Position numbers and translations under genes: made by a program
From: Phocicoccus schoeneichii
Lineage (GTDB): Bacteria > Bacillota > Bacilli > Staphylococcales > Salinicoccaceae
Assembly: GCF_014635565.1 (NCBI RefSeq)
Contig: NZ_BMDB01000002.1
Coordinates: 62,001 to 126,000 of the forward strand
Length of the DNA: 64,000 nt
Direction of reading: 5' to 3'
The notes under the pieces: model-generated
Databases searched by the model: none
Told to the model about the DNA's origin: nothing
What the model saw: the letters and a program-made list of their open reading frames with translations, nothing else
In this document: positions 20,070-27,974 of the stretch, in pieces
Position numbering within the stretch: the first letter of the stretch is position 1
Layout of the letters: every line of letters starts with the position of its first letter

Positions 20070-20846
20070 ATACATATACTCTTCTTTTTTTGCTGGCTCT
20101 AGGGATAATCTTTCATAAAATGCATCCATGTTTCGTGCAATTGAACCTGCCCAGTGGATATCTGTTGCGTATAAATGCGTCCCTGGATTATCAGGATTCC
20201 ATCTCATCTTGTATACCGTGTTTTGATTATTATCTAAATAATTTTCGCGTATAAACTTAGCGCCACCCTTGATTGCACGCTCAGGGGAATTCCAATTTCC
20301 ACGCTTAGCGAAACTAGAACCTTCTTCTATAGCTGCATGGTCGAACGCTCCGATACCAAAAAAGTTATAGTATTTTTCACCCTCAACTGTGATTCCTTTT
20401 GCGAGCTCTGAATGCCCGTTCCCTGTTTCAATCAAGGCGTGTGCAATTAAATAAACAGCACTCACATCATATTCTTTTTCCGCTTCAACAAAATATTTTC
20501 CAGTACTTTCTAGAACTCCTTTGTCTCTTAGAAGTTCATTCGCTTCATCAGCAGTAATGTTTGAATTAATATCGATTCTAATAAATTCAAACATATTTCT
20601 TTTGTCTACACGCATCGCGTCTGTGATATCTTCTTGACTTGCTGGAATTAGGTATCCATGTTCATCAAACACAAGATCTTCAGTTCCATTATTCAGTTGT
20701 CGGTCAACGGCTTCCTGAAACGTATACATTGGCTCTGCCTCCTTTGTAACGAGCGTCTGCATAGAAATGACGAATGCGAGTATGAATAGTGCGATTACGA
20801 CTAGTAATAAAATGACTTGTGCGTGTGATAGATTTAATTTTTTCAT
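20052..20846 (-). CDS. Membrane-anchored glucosaminidase, SagB-like
   Basis: A 264-residue protein with an N-terminal membrane anchor (about residues 10-32) and an extracellular glucosaminidase domain. The catalytic region HALIETGNGHSELAKG carries the expected Glu. FFGIGAFDHAAIEEGSSFAK and the aromatic-rich C-terminal part fit LytG/SagB-type enzymes that trim glycan strands. S. aureus SagB acts with SpdC to set strand length; which orthologue this is remains inference. The acidic tail ends KKEEYMYKEEAE. Confidence 0.75.
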   Translation of the reverse strand: MKKLNLSHAQVILLLVVIALFILAFVISMQTLVTKEAEPMYTFQEAVDRQLNNGTEDLVFDEHGYLIPASQEDITDAMRVDKRNMFEFIRIDINSNITADEANELLRDKGVLESTGKYFVEAEKEYDVSAVYLIAHALIETGNGHSELAKGITVEGEKYYNFFGIGAFDHAAIEEGSSFAKRGNWNSPERAIKGGAKFIRENYLDNNQNTVYKMRWNPDNPGTHLYATDIHWAGSIARNMDAFYERLSLEPAKKEEYMYKEEAE

Positions 20847-20863
20847 ACTATCCTTCCAAATAA

Positions 20864-20889
20864 AACAAGACTGACGGCGTCAGTCTTTT
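20864..20889 (-). terminator. Terminator of the 60-residue protein gene
   Basis: On the minus strand AAAAAGACTGACG / CGTCAGTCTTGTTTT forms a GC-rich hairpin. The centre reads TGACGGCGTCA. Confidence 0.8.
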
Positions 20890-20893
20890 TAAT

Positions 20894-21076
20894 TTAATCA
20901 TCTTTATATAGTGCTTCTTCTAGAGCTAATAACTTATTCTGGGTAGTTTCGTCAAGGTCTGTAATGGCAATCTTTTTGTCGAGTAAGTCTTTAGTTGTCT
21001 CAATTGGCAAATCAATAGCTTGACTGATTTGATATGTAGTGAGATGGCCGTCTAGAATCTTTAAATCAGTTTTCAT
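20894..21076 (-). CDS. Small helical protein, unknown (possible HTH)
   Basis: A 60-residue soluble protein: LTTYQISQAIDLPIETTKDLLDKK resembles a helix-turn-helix, followed by a second helical part. It may be a small DNA-binding protein, but no family is recognised. A terminator follows at once. Confidence 0.6.
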   Translation of the reverse strand: MKTDLKILDGHLTTYQISQAIDLPIETTKDLLDKKIAITDLDETTQNKLLALEEALYKDD

Positions 21077-21214
21077 ACTATCTCATCCTAAATATACTAA
21101 TTTAATCAAATTATACAGTGCTTTCGAGAAAAATCAACACTTTTCTAGTTTGTTTTAATTGAATAAAGCCATTTTAAGTAGTAAGCTATGGAAAACTTGA
21201 CTGGAGGAAATACC

Positions 21215-22138
21215 TTGCCCATTAAAATCATTGCTGGTCTGCCTATAAAAGAACAACTTGAAAAAGAAAAAATATATGCGATAGATTTGTCTCGTGCGAT
21301 GAGTCAGGATATTCGTCCGATCCGTGTTTTAATCGTTAATTTAATGCCTAAAAAAGAAGAGACAGAGATGCAGCTACTTAGATTGCTTGGGAACTCTCCG
21401 CTTCAAGTCGATATCGATTTTATGCACATGTCTACTCACAAAAGTAAGAATACAGATCAGAGTTACCTTAAAAAGTATTACAATACATTTGATGAAATAA
21501 GAGATAAATTTTATGACGGAATGATTGTGACAGGTGCACCAGTTGAGCATCTAGAATATAATGATGTGACATATCATGATGAGCTAAGCGATCTGATTAC
21601 CTGGGCAGATACTCATGTCTTCTCGAGGCTTTTTATCTGCTACGGTGCCCAGTTTGCACTCTACCATAAGTATAATATTAAAAAAGAAGCACTGCCTGAA
21701 AAATTGTTTGGTGTTTATTCTTATTTAAACGAACAAAACACGCATCCATTTATGAGAGGCTTCGATGATAGTTACAATGTCTGCCAATCGAGACACACGA
21801 CGATTAATATCGAGACTCTTAATGAAAATAATGAACTCAATGTGTTGTCGAGACACCCGCTATACGGTGCTGATGTCGTTGCGTCAAAAGATAATCGCGA
21901 CCTATATATCTTTGGCCATATGGAATATGATCGTGAAACATTAAATAACGAGTATCAACGTGACGTGAAACGTGGCCAGAGGAATGTTTCTATTCCAGAA
22001 AATTATTTTATTGATAATGATCCAAATACGAGACCACAATTCATTTGGAAGAGTAGCGGACACCTTCTCTTTAATAATTGGTTAAACCATACGTATCAAG
22101 AGACACCCTATGTATTATCCGAACTTAAGAAAATGTAA
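21215..22138 (+). CDS. metA: Homoserine O-acyltransferase MetA (probably acetyl-type, TTG start)
   Basis: A 307-residue MetA, first step of methionine synthesis from homoserine. The start PIKIIAGLPIKEQLEKE, the catalytic Cys in FICYGAQFALYH, and the C-terminal RPQFIWKSSGHLLFNNWLNH are typical. The frame opens at an ATG at 21188, but TGGAGGAAATACC lies just before TTG 21215 and gives the family N-terminus. The acyl-specificity position in TGAPVE is Glu, which in Bacillus-type enzymes goes with acetyl-CoA; acetylation is therefore predicted. The usual CW in the active site is CY here. Confidence 0.88.
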   Translation: MPIKIIAGLPIKEQLEKEKIYAIDLSRAMSQDIRPIRVLIVNLMPKKEETEMQLLRLLGNSPLQVDIDFMHMSTHKSKNTDQSYLKKYYNTFDEIRDKFYDGMIVTGAPVEHLEYNDVTYHDELSDLITWADTHVFSRLFICYGAQFALYHKYNIKKEALPEKLFGVYSYLNEQNTHPFMRGFDDSYNVCQSRHTTINIETLNENNELNVLSRHPLYGADVVASKDNRDLYIFGHMEYDRETLNNEYQRDVKRGQRNVSIPENYFIDNDPNTRPQFIWKSSGHLLFNNWLNHTYQETPYVLSELKKM

Positions 22139-22184
22139 AAAAGAAGAACACATACAAGGTTATAAACTCTGTATGTGTTCTTTT
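22138..22184. terminator. Bidirectional terminator between metA and the chorismate mutase gene
   Basis: AAGAACACATACA / TGTATGTGTTCTTTTT hairpin. It works for metA on the plus strand. On the minus strand the stem lies in the last codons (EHIQSL) of the chorismate mutase gene, so only the arm beyond the stop could act. Confidence 0.8.
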
Positions 22185-22435
22185 TGAATTTTGCGTGAGA
22201 TTTTCATTAATTCCTTAAAGAATCTCTCTGCATGAATATCGAATTCGTGATCTGTTAATCGACTCACATTATTTTTGACGACTTCTTGTTCTCTTTGTTT
22301 GTCAAAAATCTTGATGTTTTTTTTACTCTTATAAGCTGCAATTTCTTTGCAGATATTCATTCGGGCCTCGAATAACTCTACAAGGGATTCGTCAATTTTG
22401 TTGATTTCTGTTCTCAATTCCTCATGTTTTGCCAT
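22160..22435 (-). CDS. Chorismate mutase, AroQ type (stand-alone)
   Basis: A 91-residue all-helical AroQ-class mutase converting chorismate to prephenate for Phe and Tyr. Seen: LRTEINKIDESLVELFEARM, the ICKEIAAYKSKKNI helix and DKQREQEVVKNN, with the expected Arg/Lys of the active site. In Staphylococcus and Bacillus this domain is fused to the N-terminus of DAHP synthase. Here it is a separate gene 13 bases downstream of that synthase. The frame opens at 22483, but GGTGGTGATTCCG before ATG 22435 sets the start. Confidence 0.85.
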   Translation of the reverse strand: MAKHEELRTEINKIDESLVELFEARMNICKEIAAYKSKKNIKIFDKQREQEVVKNNVSRLTDHEFDIHAERFFKELMKISRKIQKEHIQSL

Positions 22436-22448
22436 CGGAATCACCACC

Positions 22449-23471
22449 CTATTTTTGAATAATCGTTTTACCTTCAATTTCAAGTAACATGTTGATTGTC
22501 ACCATCAGATCTTTAAACTCTGCTGGCGTTAAGCATTGTTGTCCGTCACTCCATGCTTTTTCAGGATTTTGGTGCACTTCAATTTGCATACCATTTGCTC
22601 CTGACATCACTGCAGCTTTAGCCATAGAAGGAATGAGGTAACGTACACCTGCTGCGTGTGATGGGTCTACAACGATTGGTAAGTGGGATTCCTTTTGAAT
22701 CACAGGTACTGCTTGAATATCTAATGTGTTACGCGTTGCTGTTTCAAATGTACGGATACCACGCTCACAGAAGATAACGTTGTTGTTTCCACCTGCCATG
22801 ATGTATTCCGCACTCATTAACCATTCTTCGTATGTTGCTGACATTCCACGTTTTAATAGAACAGGTTTATTCGTTTGTCCAAGTGCTTTAAGTAAGTCAA
22901 AGTTTTGCATATTACGTGCACCAACTTGAATAACGTCTACCATATCTACGAATGTATCAATATGTTCTGTACCCATTAACTCTGACACAATGGGTAATCC
23001 CGTCTCTTCTTTTGCTACGTTTAAAATACGCAATCCTTCAATTCCAAGACCTTGGAAGCTGTATGGTGAAGTTCTTGGTTTAAACGCACCACCCCGTAGT
23101 GTGTTTGCACCAGCTTCTTTAAGTAACTTAGCTAACTCAACTGTGTCATCTTCGTTTTCAACTGAACACGGACCTGCACACATCATGAAGTTCGAACCAC
23201 CAATTTTTACACCATCGATATCGATGATGCTATCTTTTTCATGAAATTGTCTGTTTGCTTTCTTGTACGGTGCTGAAATTCTGTACACCCCATCTACTAT
23301 CTGATATTTTTTCAATGTATTGACATCAATTTGAGATAAATCACCGATTAGACCAATTACTGTACGTGCATCTCCTACAGAAGTGTGTACGCGTAGTCCA
23401 AGAGACTTAATTGCTCCTGTCAGTTCCTCAATTTGTGCCTCTGTTGCTTTGTTTGAAATATGAATAATCAT
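22449..23471 (-). CDS. aroF: 3-deoxy-7-phosphoheptulonate (DAHP) synthase, unfused AroA-beta type
   Basis: A 340-residue type I-beta DAHP synthase, entry enzyme of the shikimate pathway. The N-terminal ~65 residues form a ferredoxin-like regulatory domain, as in the Thermotoga enzyme. The barrel has CAGPCSVENEDDTVE, GGAFKPRTSPYSFQGLG and VDPSHAAGVR. No mutase domain is fused. ATG 23471 follows GGAGGAAATATA. Control: consensus promoter, leader peptide and attenuator upstream (23472-23798). It is co-transcribed with the mutase gene. Confidence 0.92.
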   Translation of the reverse strand: MIIHISNKATEAQIEELTGAIKSLGLRVHTSVGDARTVIGLIGDLSQIDVNTLKKYQIVDGVYRISAPYKKANRQFHEKDSIIDIDGVKIGGSNFMMCAGPCSVENEDDTVELAKLLKEAGANTLRGGAFKPRTSPYSFQGLGIEGLRILNVAKEETGLPIVSELMGTEHIDTFVDMVDVIQVGARNMQNFDLLKALGQTNKPVLLKRGMSATYEEWLMSAEYIMAGGNNNVIFCERGIRTFETATRNTLDIQAVPVIQKESHLPIVVDPSHAAGVRYLIPSMAKAAVMSGANGMQIEVHQNPEKAWSDGQQCLTPAEFKDLMVTINMLLEIEGKTIIQK

Positions 23472-23502
23472 TATATTTCCTCCTAAATTATATATATTAA
23501 AT

Positions 23503-23546
23503 AAAAAAACTACCACCTATTACAATTAATAATAAGTGGTAGTTTT
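23503..23546 (-). terminator. Attenuator terminator upstream of the DAHP synthase gene
   Basis: On the minus strand AAACTACCACTTATTA pairs with TAATAGGTGGTAGTTT (16 pairs, one G-U) around a 7-base loop, followed by seven T. It lies 32 bases before the synthase ATG and within its leader, so it must be read through for expression. Confidence 0.93.
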
Positions 23547-23673
23547 ATATACATTAAATCATATACGTTCACCTAGCCACTTATTTTGCAATAATGGCTA
23601 GCATTACAAAAATCTTCAGCCATCATTGATACAAACCTGTTTCGTTTGTACTCAATGATGAATACAAACGGTA
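23547..23673 (-). promoter_or_regulatory. Mutually exclusive RNA hairpins of the aromatic attenuator
   Basis: After the leader stop, CGTTTGTA (23663-23670) can pair with TACAAACG in 23643-23650. That same segment (23643-23660, CATCATTGAGTACAAACG in RNA sense) pairs better with GTTTGTATCAATGATG (23621-23636). Next, 23573-23601 folds as CTAGCCA..TGGCTAG. Its inner AATAAGTGG (23577-23585) is exactly complementary to CCACTTATT in the terminator's 5' arm (23531-23539), giving an antiterminator. This is the logic of a translation-controlled attenuator. Confidence 0.8.
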
Positions 23674-23736
23674 TCAGTAATAGCCAAAGTAAAATCGTTT
23701 TACGTTATTTAGTTGCTTAATATTTAAGTTCAACAT
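23674..23736 (-). CDS. Phe/Tyr-rich leader peptide of the aromatic operon
   Basis: A 20-codon open frame with AAAAGGCGAT before the ATG, ending in FYFGYY then TGA: five of the last six residues are Phe or Tyr. It lies 27 bases after the predicted transcription start and just before the alternative hairpins. Ribosome stalling at these codons when charged tRNA-Phe or tRNA-Tyr is scarce would control the terminator. It is not expected to have another function. Confidence 0.85.
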   Translation of the reverse strand: MLNLNIKQLNNVKRFYFGYY

Positions 23737-23769
23737 AAAAATCGCCTTTTCTGTAATGTGTTGAATCGA

Positions 23770-23798
23770 ATTATAGACTCTTAATTTCAAATTGTCAA
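23770..23798 (-). promoter_or_regulatory. Consensus promoter of the aromatic operon
   Basis: TTGACA (23793-23798), 17 bases, TATAAT (23770-23775) on the minus strand: a perfect sigma-A consensus. Such a strong promoter fits control at termination rather than initiation. Confidence 0.9.
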
Positions 23799-23898
23799 AC
23801 AAATTCGTTAACTATTTTAAAAATATTAAATATTTAGAAATTTGATTTAATTATAAGCAATCTATAAAATAGGTGTATCACTCACTCGGAGGTACGTT

Positions 23899-24762
23899 AT
23901 GAATGTAGTTATTGTAGGACTTGGGAATATCGGTGGATCCTTTGCTAAGTCCATTAGACATTCGTTTAAAGATTACAAAATATATGCAATAGATATTAAT
24001 ACAGATACCTTAAAAGAAGCAGAAAATCATGGGTTAATCGATAAAGGTTATACAAACTTTAAGAAAATTATCCCTGAAGCGGATCTCGTTATTTTCTCAG
24101 TATATCCCATGACTTTAAAAAACATGATAGAAAACTATGCACCATATTTCAAGCCAAACGCAATTCTTACGGACGTGACTGGTGTGAAAGAAAGCATCAT
24201 TGCAGAAATAGAACCACTACTTCGTAACGATATTGATTTTGTATTTGGACATCCAATGGCTGGACGAGAAAGTCGCGGGTTAGAATTCTCAAGCCGTGAG
24301 ATTTTTCAAAATGCAAACTATCTCATTACACCAACCAAGAAGAATAAAGATGAAAACATCGCATTTTTAGAGAACTTTGTGAAGAAACTCGGATTCGGTA
24401 ACGTTTCTAAAATAACGCCTGAATTTCACGATGAAGTGATTGGATTCACGTCGCAACTCGCACACGTTATCGCAGTATCGCTCATCAATAGTGACGATAT
24501 CGAACGTAACTCGAAGCGTTATACCGGCGATAGTTATCGTGATCTTACACGCATTACGAACATCAATGAAAAATTATGGCCAGAACTATTCCTTATGAAC
24601 AAGAACCATCTTTTGCATCATATTTCATTATTTAAAGAACAAGTCGAGCATATGGAAGAAGCTATTAAATCAAACGATATCGCTAATATGGAAAAGATGA
24701 TGGCAGAATCGAAGAGACGCTACCACGACCTCCATGATTTAGAATATCATCCGGAAGATTAG
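23899..24762 (+). CDS. tyrA: Prephenate dehydrogenase TyrA
   Basis: A 287-residue TyrA making 4-hydroxyphenylpyruvate for tyrosine. N-terminal NAD-binding GLGNIGGSFAKSIR, then DVTGVKESI, FGHPMAGRESRGLEFSS and the helical C-terminal part with SQLAHVIAVSL. No ACT domain is present, so the protein is shorter than the Bacillus enzyme (about 370 residues). It is divergent from the DAHP synthase operon. GGAGGTACGTT precedes the ATG. Confidence 0.9.
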   Translation: MNVVIVGLGNIGGSFAKSIRHSFKDYKIYAIDINTDTLKEAENHGLIDKGYTNFKKIIPEADLVIFSVYPMTLKNMIENYAPYFKPNAILTDVTGVKESIIAEIEPLLRNDIDFVFGHPMAGRESRGLEFSSREIFQNANYLITPTKKNKDENIAFLENFVKKLGFGNVSKITPEFHDEVIGFTSQLAHVIAVSLINSDDIERNSKRYTGDSYRDLTRITNINEKLWPELFLMNKNHLLHHISLFKEQVEHMEEAIKSNDIANMEKMMAESKRRYHDLHDLEYHPED

Positions 24763-24783
24763 ATTAGACGATTTTTGTGTTGA

Positions 24784-25038
24784 TTCGAACGATAATCTTA
24801 GAATTTCGAAATTAAAGGTCGAATGAGTTCTACATTCGAACGATAATCTCGAAATTTCTGAATTAATGGTCGAATGAGACCTACATTCGAACGATAATCT
24901 CGGAATTGCTGAATTAATGGTCGAATAAGACCTACATTCGAACGATAATCTTAGGATTGCTGAATTAATGGTCGAATGAGACCTACTTTCGAACGATAAT
25001 CTCAGAATTGCTGAATTAATGGTCGAATAAGATTAAAA
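24784..25038. repeat. Five tandem 51-bp repeats
   Basis: Units start at 24784, 24835, 24886, 24937 and 24988, each beginning TTCGAACGATAATCT and containing GAATTAATGGTCGAATGAG. The copies differ by a few substitutions and no indels, so the period is exact. Each unit has inverted ATTCGA/TCGAAT. All plus-strand frames have stops. One minus-strand frame stays open through all five copies (17-residue period), with no start codon. The array fills the tyrA-terminator gap. Confidence 0.92.
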
Positions 25039-25078
25039 GAGCATGTCTCCTGGTTTTTCAGGTGACATGCTCTTTTTT
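25034..25078. terminator. Terminator after the RacA-like gene
   Basis: AAAAGAGCATGTC(T/A)CC..GG(T)GACATGCTCTTTTTT: a strong hairpin with loop TGGTTTTTCA and T-tracts on both strands. It can serve both tyrA/repeats and the convergent gene. Confidence 0.85.
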
Positions 25079-25901
25079 AGTTTCCAAATAGTCTAGCAAA
25101 AAATCCTTTTTTCTTAGGCTGTTCTACTTTTGGTTGTTCAGTAGTTGCTTCTTGCGATTCTTCTTTTTCTTCTGGAACTTCAATTGCTTCCATCGGATCT
25201 TCATATTTGCTCATATCAATATTCGAAGATGTTTCTGTAGGTTCTTCTTTTACAGGTTCTTCCGCTTCAATTGTTTCTGTTTTGTCAGATTCAACGGTAG
25301 TCTCAAGCTCTTTTTCACTCTGAGCAGTTTCTGCTTTCGTGTCTTTATCTGCAGTATCTGTTATAGTTTCAGAAATTTCTTGTGTCACAGATTCTTCTAC
25401 AGTCTGGTTTTCTGTTTGTTCTTTAATTTCTTCCATTTGTGTAGAAATTAATTTTTGCTCGTTACCAACTTCTAAGATACGTGCATCATATTCTTCTAGT
25501 CGCGATACGAGATGTGTAACATTTTCTCTTAGAATGATGTTTTCTTGACGCATCTCGTCTAGCTTCACTAATACTTTCTCTAACGCTTTTAGAATATCTT
25601 CGTTTGTGCTCGAATGATCAACATGGTCGACTTCATTCTCAGAGATGATATTCTCTACATTTTTCATGATTTCATCGGCAGCAAGTTCGAGTGTAAATCC
25701 TGGTGTTTTAGAAGTGCGAATCATTTCGTTTAATACGTTCACATCATTCTGTGAAAACAGTCTTCTTTGGTGCTCATCTTTAGCAACTTCGTATCCACGT
25801 TCTTCTAGCATACGTACATATTTACGCACGTTCTGATCTGAAAGTTCTACCATATCAGTCACTTGTGCGGTAGTGTAATAAATTTGATTTTTTTGACTCA
25901 T
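25077..25901 (-). CDS. RacA-like MerR-HTH coiled-coil protein with C-terminal amphipathic tail
   Basis: A 274-residue protein. Residues about 8-75 are a MerR-type winged helix (YYTTAQVTDMVELSDQNVRK, then RRLFSQNDVNVLNEMIRTSK). A coiled coil follows (about 95-165), then a Glu/Thr-rich disordered linker (165-260). The end KKKGFFARLFGN is a basic-hydrophobic tail that could bind membrane. This order resembles Bacillus RacA, which ties origin DNA to the pole, but orthology is inference. GGAGTACCGAC precedes ATG 25901. A palindrome TAACGC-CTA-GCGTTA lies in its 5' region. Confidence 0.72.
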   Translation of the reverse strand: MSQKNQIYYTTAQVTDMVELSDQNVRKYVRMLEERGYEVAKDEHQRRLFSQNDVNVLNEMIRTSKTPGFTLELAADEIMKNVENIISENEVDHVDHSSTNEDILKALEKVLVKLDEMRQENIILRENVTHLVSRLEEYDARILEVGNEQKLISTQMEEIKEQTENQTVEESVTQEISETITDTADKDTKAETAQSEKELETTVESDKTETIEAEEPVKEEPTETSSNIDMSKYEDPMEAIEVPEEKEESQEATTEQPKVEQPKKKGFFARLFGN

Positions 25902-25934
25902 GTCGGTACTCCTTTTCATAATAACACTATGTAA

Positions 25935-25949
25935 TAACGCTAGGCGTTA
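25935..25949. promoter_or_regulatory. Palindromic site in the 5' region of the RacA-like gene
   Basis: TAACGC and GCGTTA are separated by three bases, 34 bp upstream of the start codon. A TATAAT box lies upstream on the minus strand at about 25966-25971, so the palindrome is just downstream of the likely transcription start. Autoregulation by the MerR-like domain is plausible. A perfect 14-bp version, TAACGCTAGCGTTA, is at 37831-37844. Confidence 0.55.
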
Positions 25950-25992
25950 CATCAACTTTTCTTATTATATCACGTTTTAAACGACTTTACAC

Positions 25993-26045
25993 ATAAAAAA
26001 ATAACACTACATGATGCAAAATTACATCACATAGTGTTACTCATT
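25993..26045 (-). terminator. Terminator of mqo
   Basis: On the minus strand GTAACACTATGTGATG / CATCATGTAGTGTTATTTTTTT forms a 14-15 bp hairpin with a T-tract, directly after the mqo stop. Confidence 0.88.
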
Positions 26046-26046
26046 A

Positions 26047-27525
26047 TTAATGTTTTAATTTAAGTGTTTTACGTACGTCTTTATTGATTTCTTGATAGAG
26101 TTTCTTGTTATCAGCTAATTGATATCCGTATGAAGGAATCATTTCTTTTAAGCGTTCTTCCCAAGAAGAGTACTGTTCTGGGAATGAACGTTTTAGAACA
26201 TTAATCATTGCACTTGTTGCTGTTGAAGCACCAGGTGAAGCACCGAGTAATGCTGCTACAGAACCGTCTTCTGAAACGATAACTTCTGTACCAAACATCA
26301 GCGTTCCTTTACCTTTGTCCGTGTCTTTAATCACTTGAACACGTTGACCGGCAACTGAAATTCTCCAGTCTTTGCTGTCTGCGTTAGGAACAAATTCACG
26401 TAGAGCGTCCATTCTTTGCTCTTCGTTTAATAGAAGTTCACCAATAAGATATTTCGTTAAGCTCATCTCTTTTGCACCTGCAGCCATCATCGTTAAGATG
26501 TTGTTTGGCTTAAGTGATCCGAATAAGTCGAAGTATGAACCTTCTTTTAAGAACTTAGGTGTAAATCCTGCGAATGGTCCAAATAGTAATGATTTTTTAC
26601 CGTCGATATAACGCGTGTCTAAGTGCGGTACTGACATTGGTGGTGCACCCACTTTTGCTTTACCGTAGACTTTTCCGTCATGTTTGTTCGCAATCTCTTC
26701 ATCATCACATACGAGGAATAATCCACTCACTGGGAAACCACCGATGTTTTTAGACTCAGGAATTTTTGTTTTTTGTAGTAATGGGAGACTAGCCCCACCT
26801 GCTCCGATAAACAAGAAGTCAGCAATGTGGAATTCTACTGAATCCGTAGATAAGTCTAAAATCTTAACTTCCCATTTACCATTTTCCATGCGCTTAATTG
26901 ATTTCACTTCGTGACCGTATGCAAGATGTGCACCATGTTCTTCTAGATTATCGAACAGTTGAGTCGTTAACGAACCAAAGTTAACATCTGTCCCTTTATC
27001 TGAATATGTTGCTGCAAGTTTCTCGTCAGTAGTGCGGCCTTCCATCATGAGTGGGATCCATTTTTTTAATACTTCTGGATCGTCCGTGAACTCCATTCCT
27101 TCAAAGAGAGGGTTCTGGCTCATTAATTCTTGTCTTCTTCTTAAGAAATCAACGTTCTCTTCGCCTTCAACATAGCTTAAGTGAGGTACTGATTTAATAA
27201 ACTCTTCAGGGTCTGATAGTTTATTTTCGTTCACTAAGTGTGACCAATATTGAAGTGATACTTGGAACTGCTCGTTTACATTGATTGCTTTACTCATATC
27301 AATGTTCTTATTTTCATCTTCTGAAGTGTAGTTTAATTCACATAATGCTGCGTGACCTGTACCCGCGTTATTCCATGGGTTTGTACTTTCTAATGCTGGC
27401 GCATCAAGTTTCTCAAACATTTTGATATTCCAGTTTGGTTCGAGTTCACTAATTAGTGAACCTAGAGTCGCGCTCATGATACCGCCACCGATTAAGACGA
27501 CTTCTTTTCTGTCATTTGTACTCAT
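26047..27525 (-). CDS. mqo: Malate:quinone oxidoreductase
   Basis: A 492-residue FAD enzyme oxidising malate to oxaloacetate and passing electrons to quinone at the membrane. Seen: dinucleotide motif [47 protein letters not shown] and the C-terminal [19 protein letters not shown]. Length is normal. It is a single gene with its own terminator. Staphylococci often carry two copies; only one is in this window. Confidence 0.95.
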   Translation of the reverse strand: MSTNDRKEVVLIGGGIMSATLGSLISELEPNWNIKMFEKLDAPALESTNPWNNAGTGHAALCELNYTSEDENKNIDMSKAINVNEQFQVSLQYWSHLVNENKLSDPEEFIKSVPHLSYVEGEENVDFLRRRQELMSQNPLFEGMEFTDDPEVLKKWIPLMMEGRTTDEKLAATYSDKGTDVNFGSLTTQLFDNLEEHGAHLAYGHEVKSIKRMENGKWEVKILDLSTDSVEFHIADFLFIGAGGASLPLLQKTKIPESKNIGGFPVSGLFLVCDDEEIANKHDGKVYGKAKVGAPPMSVPHLDTRYIDGKKSLLFGPFAGFTPKFLKEGSYFDLFGSLKPNNILTMMAAGAKEMSLTKYLIGELLLNEEQRMDALREFVPNADSKDWRISVAGQRVQVIKDTDKGKGTLMFGTEVIVSEDGSVAALLGASPGASTATSAMINVLKRSFPEQYSSWEERLKEMIPSYGYQLADNKKLYQEINKDVRKTLKLKH

Positions 27526-27626
27526 TAAAATCGAAACTCCTTAGTATATTTTCATAACTTCAATTATACGCTTCATACGTAAACTATAAAAGCGTTAGCA
27601 CCATTAAATTCGCCTTACTTGTATCA

Positions 27627-27956
27627 TTACTTTAATTTATCTTTAACGTACCTAACAAACTCATCCGCATCACCGTCTTCAATGTTTACCATTGCGATTT
27701 TGCCCATTCCGTCTGGGAAGTCGATGAAAAGGCCTTTTTCATTTACATAAACATCAACAATGTCTGTGTACGCAAATACGCGTCTATAGTCTTCGCCCAT
27801 CATATCTACATTCATAATGATGCGTTCATTTGTTGTAATATATGCACCTTTAAATTCTGTTTGGTCGCCTACTTTATAGATGAGTGTTCCAAGTATCGAA
27901 GGTCCGAAAGACTCCGTAGGATATAACTCATCTGAACTGATTTTATTTAAATTCAT
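27627..27956 (-). CDS. Small PH-like domain protein, unknown
   Basis: A 109-residue soluble beta-rich protein: TLIYKVGDQTEFKGAYITTN and RVFAYTDIVDVYVNEKGLFI resemble bacterial PH-type folds. The assignment is weak. It lies 18 bases downstream of the HAD phosphatase gene and is probably co-transcribed with it. Confidence 0.5.
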   Translation of the reverse strand: MNLNKISSDELYPTESFGPSILGTLIYKVGDQTEFKGAYITTNERIIMNVDMMGEDYRRVFAYTDIVDVYVNEKGLFIDFPDGMGKIAMVNIEDGDADEFVRYVKDKLK

Positions 27957-27974
27957 AATATCTCCTCTACCTTA

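Noticed and set aside
20864-20889. RacA-like site TGACGGCGTCA
   Set aside because: It resembles the motif but is one or more bases shorter in the centre and is fully explained as a terminator stem.
23503-23760. T-box riboswitch before the DAHP synthase gene
   Set aside because: No AGGGTGGNACCGCG-type T-box sequence or specifier loop is present; the FYFGYY leader peptide explains the region better.
24784-25038. CRISPR array
   Set aside because: The repeats are contiguous 51-bp units without unique spacers, and no cas genes are nearby.
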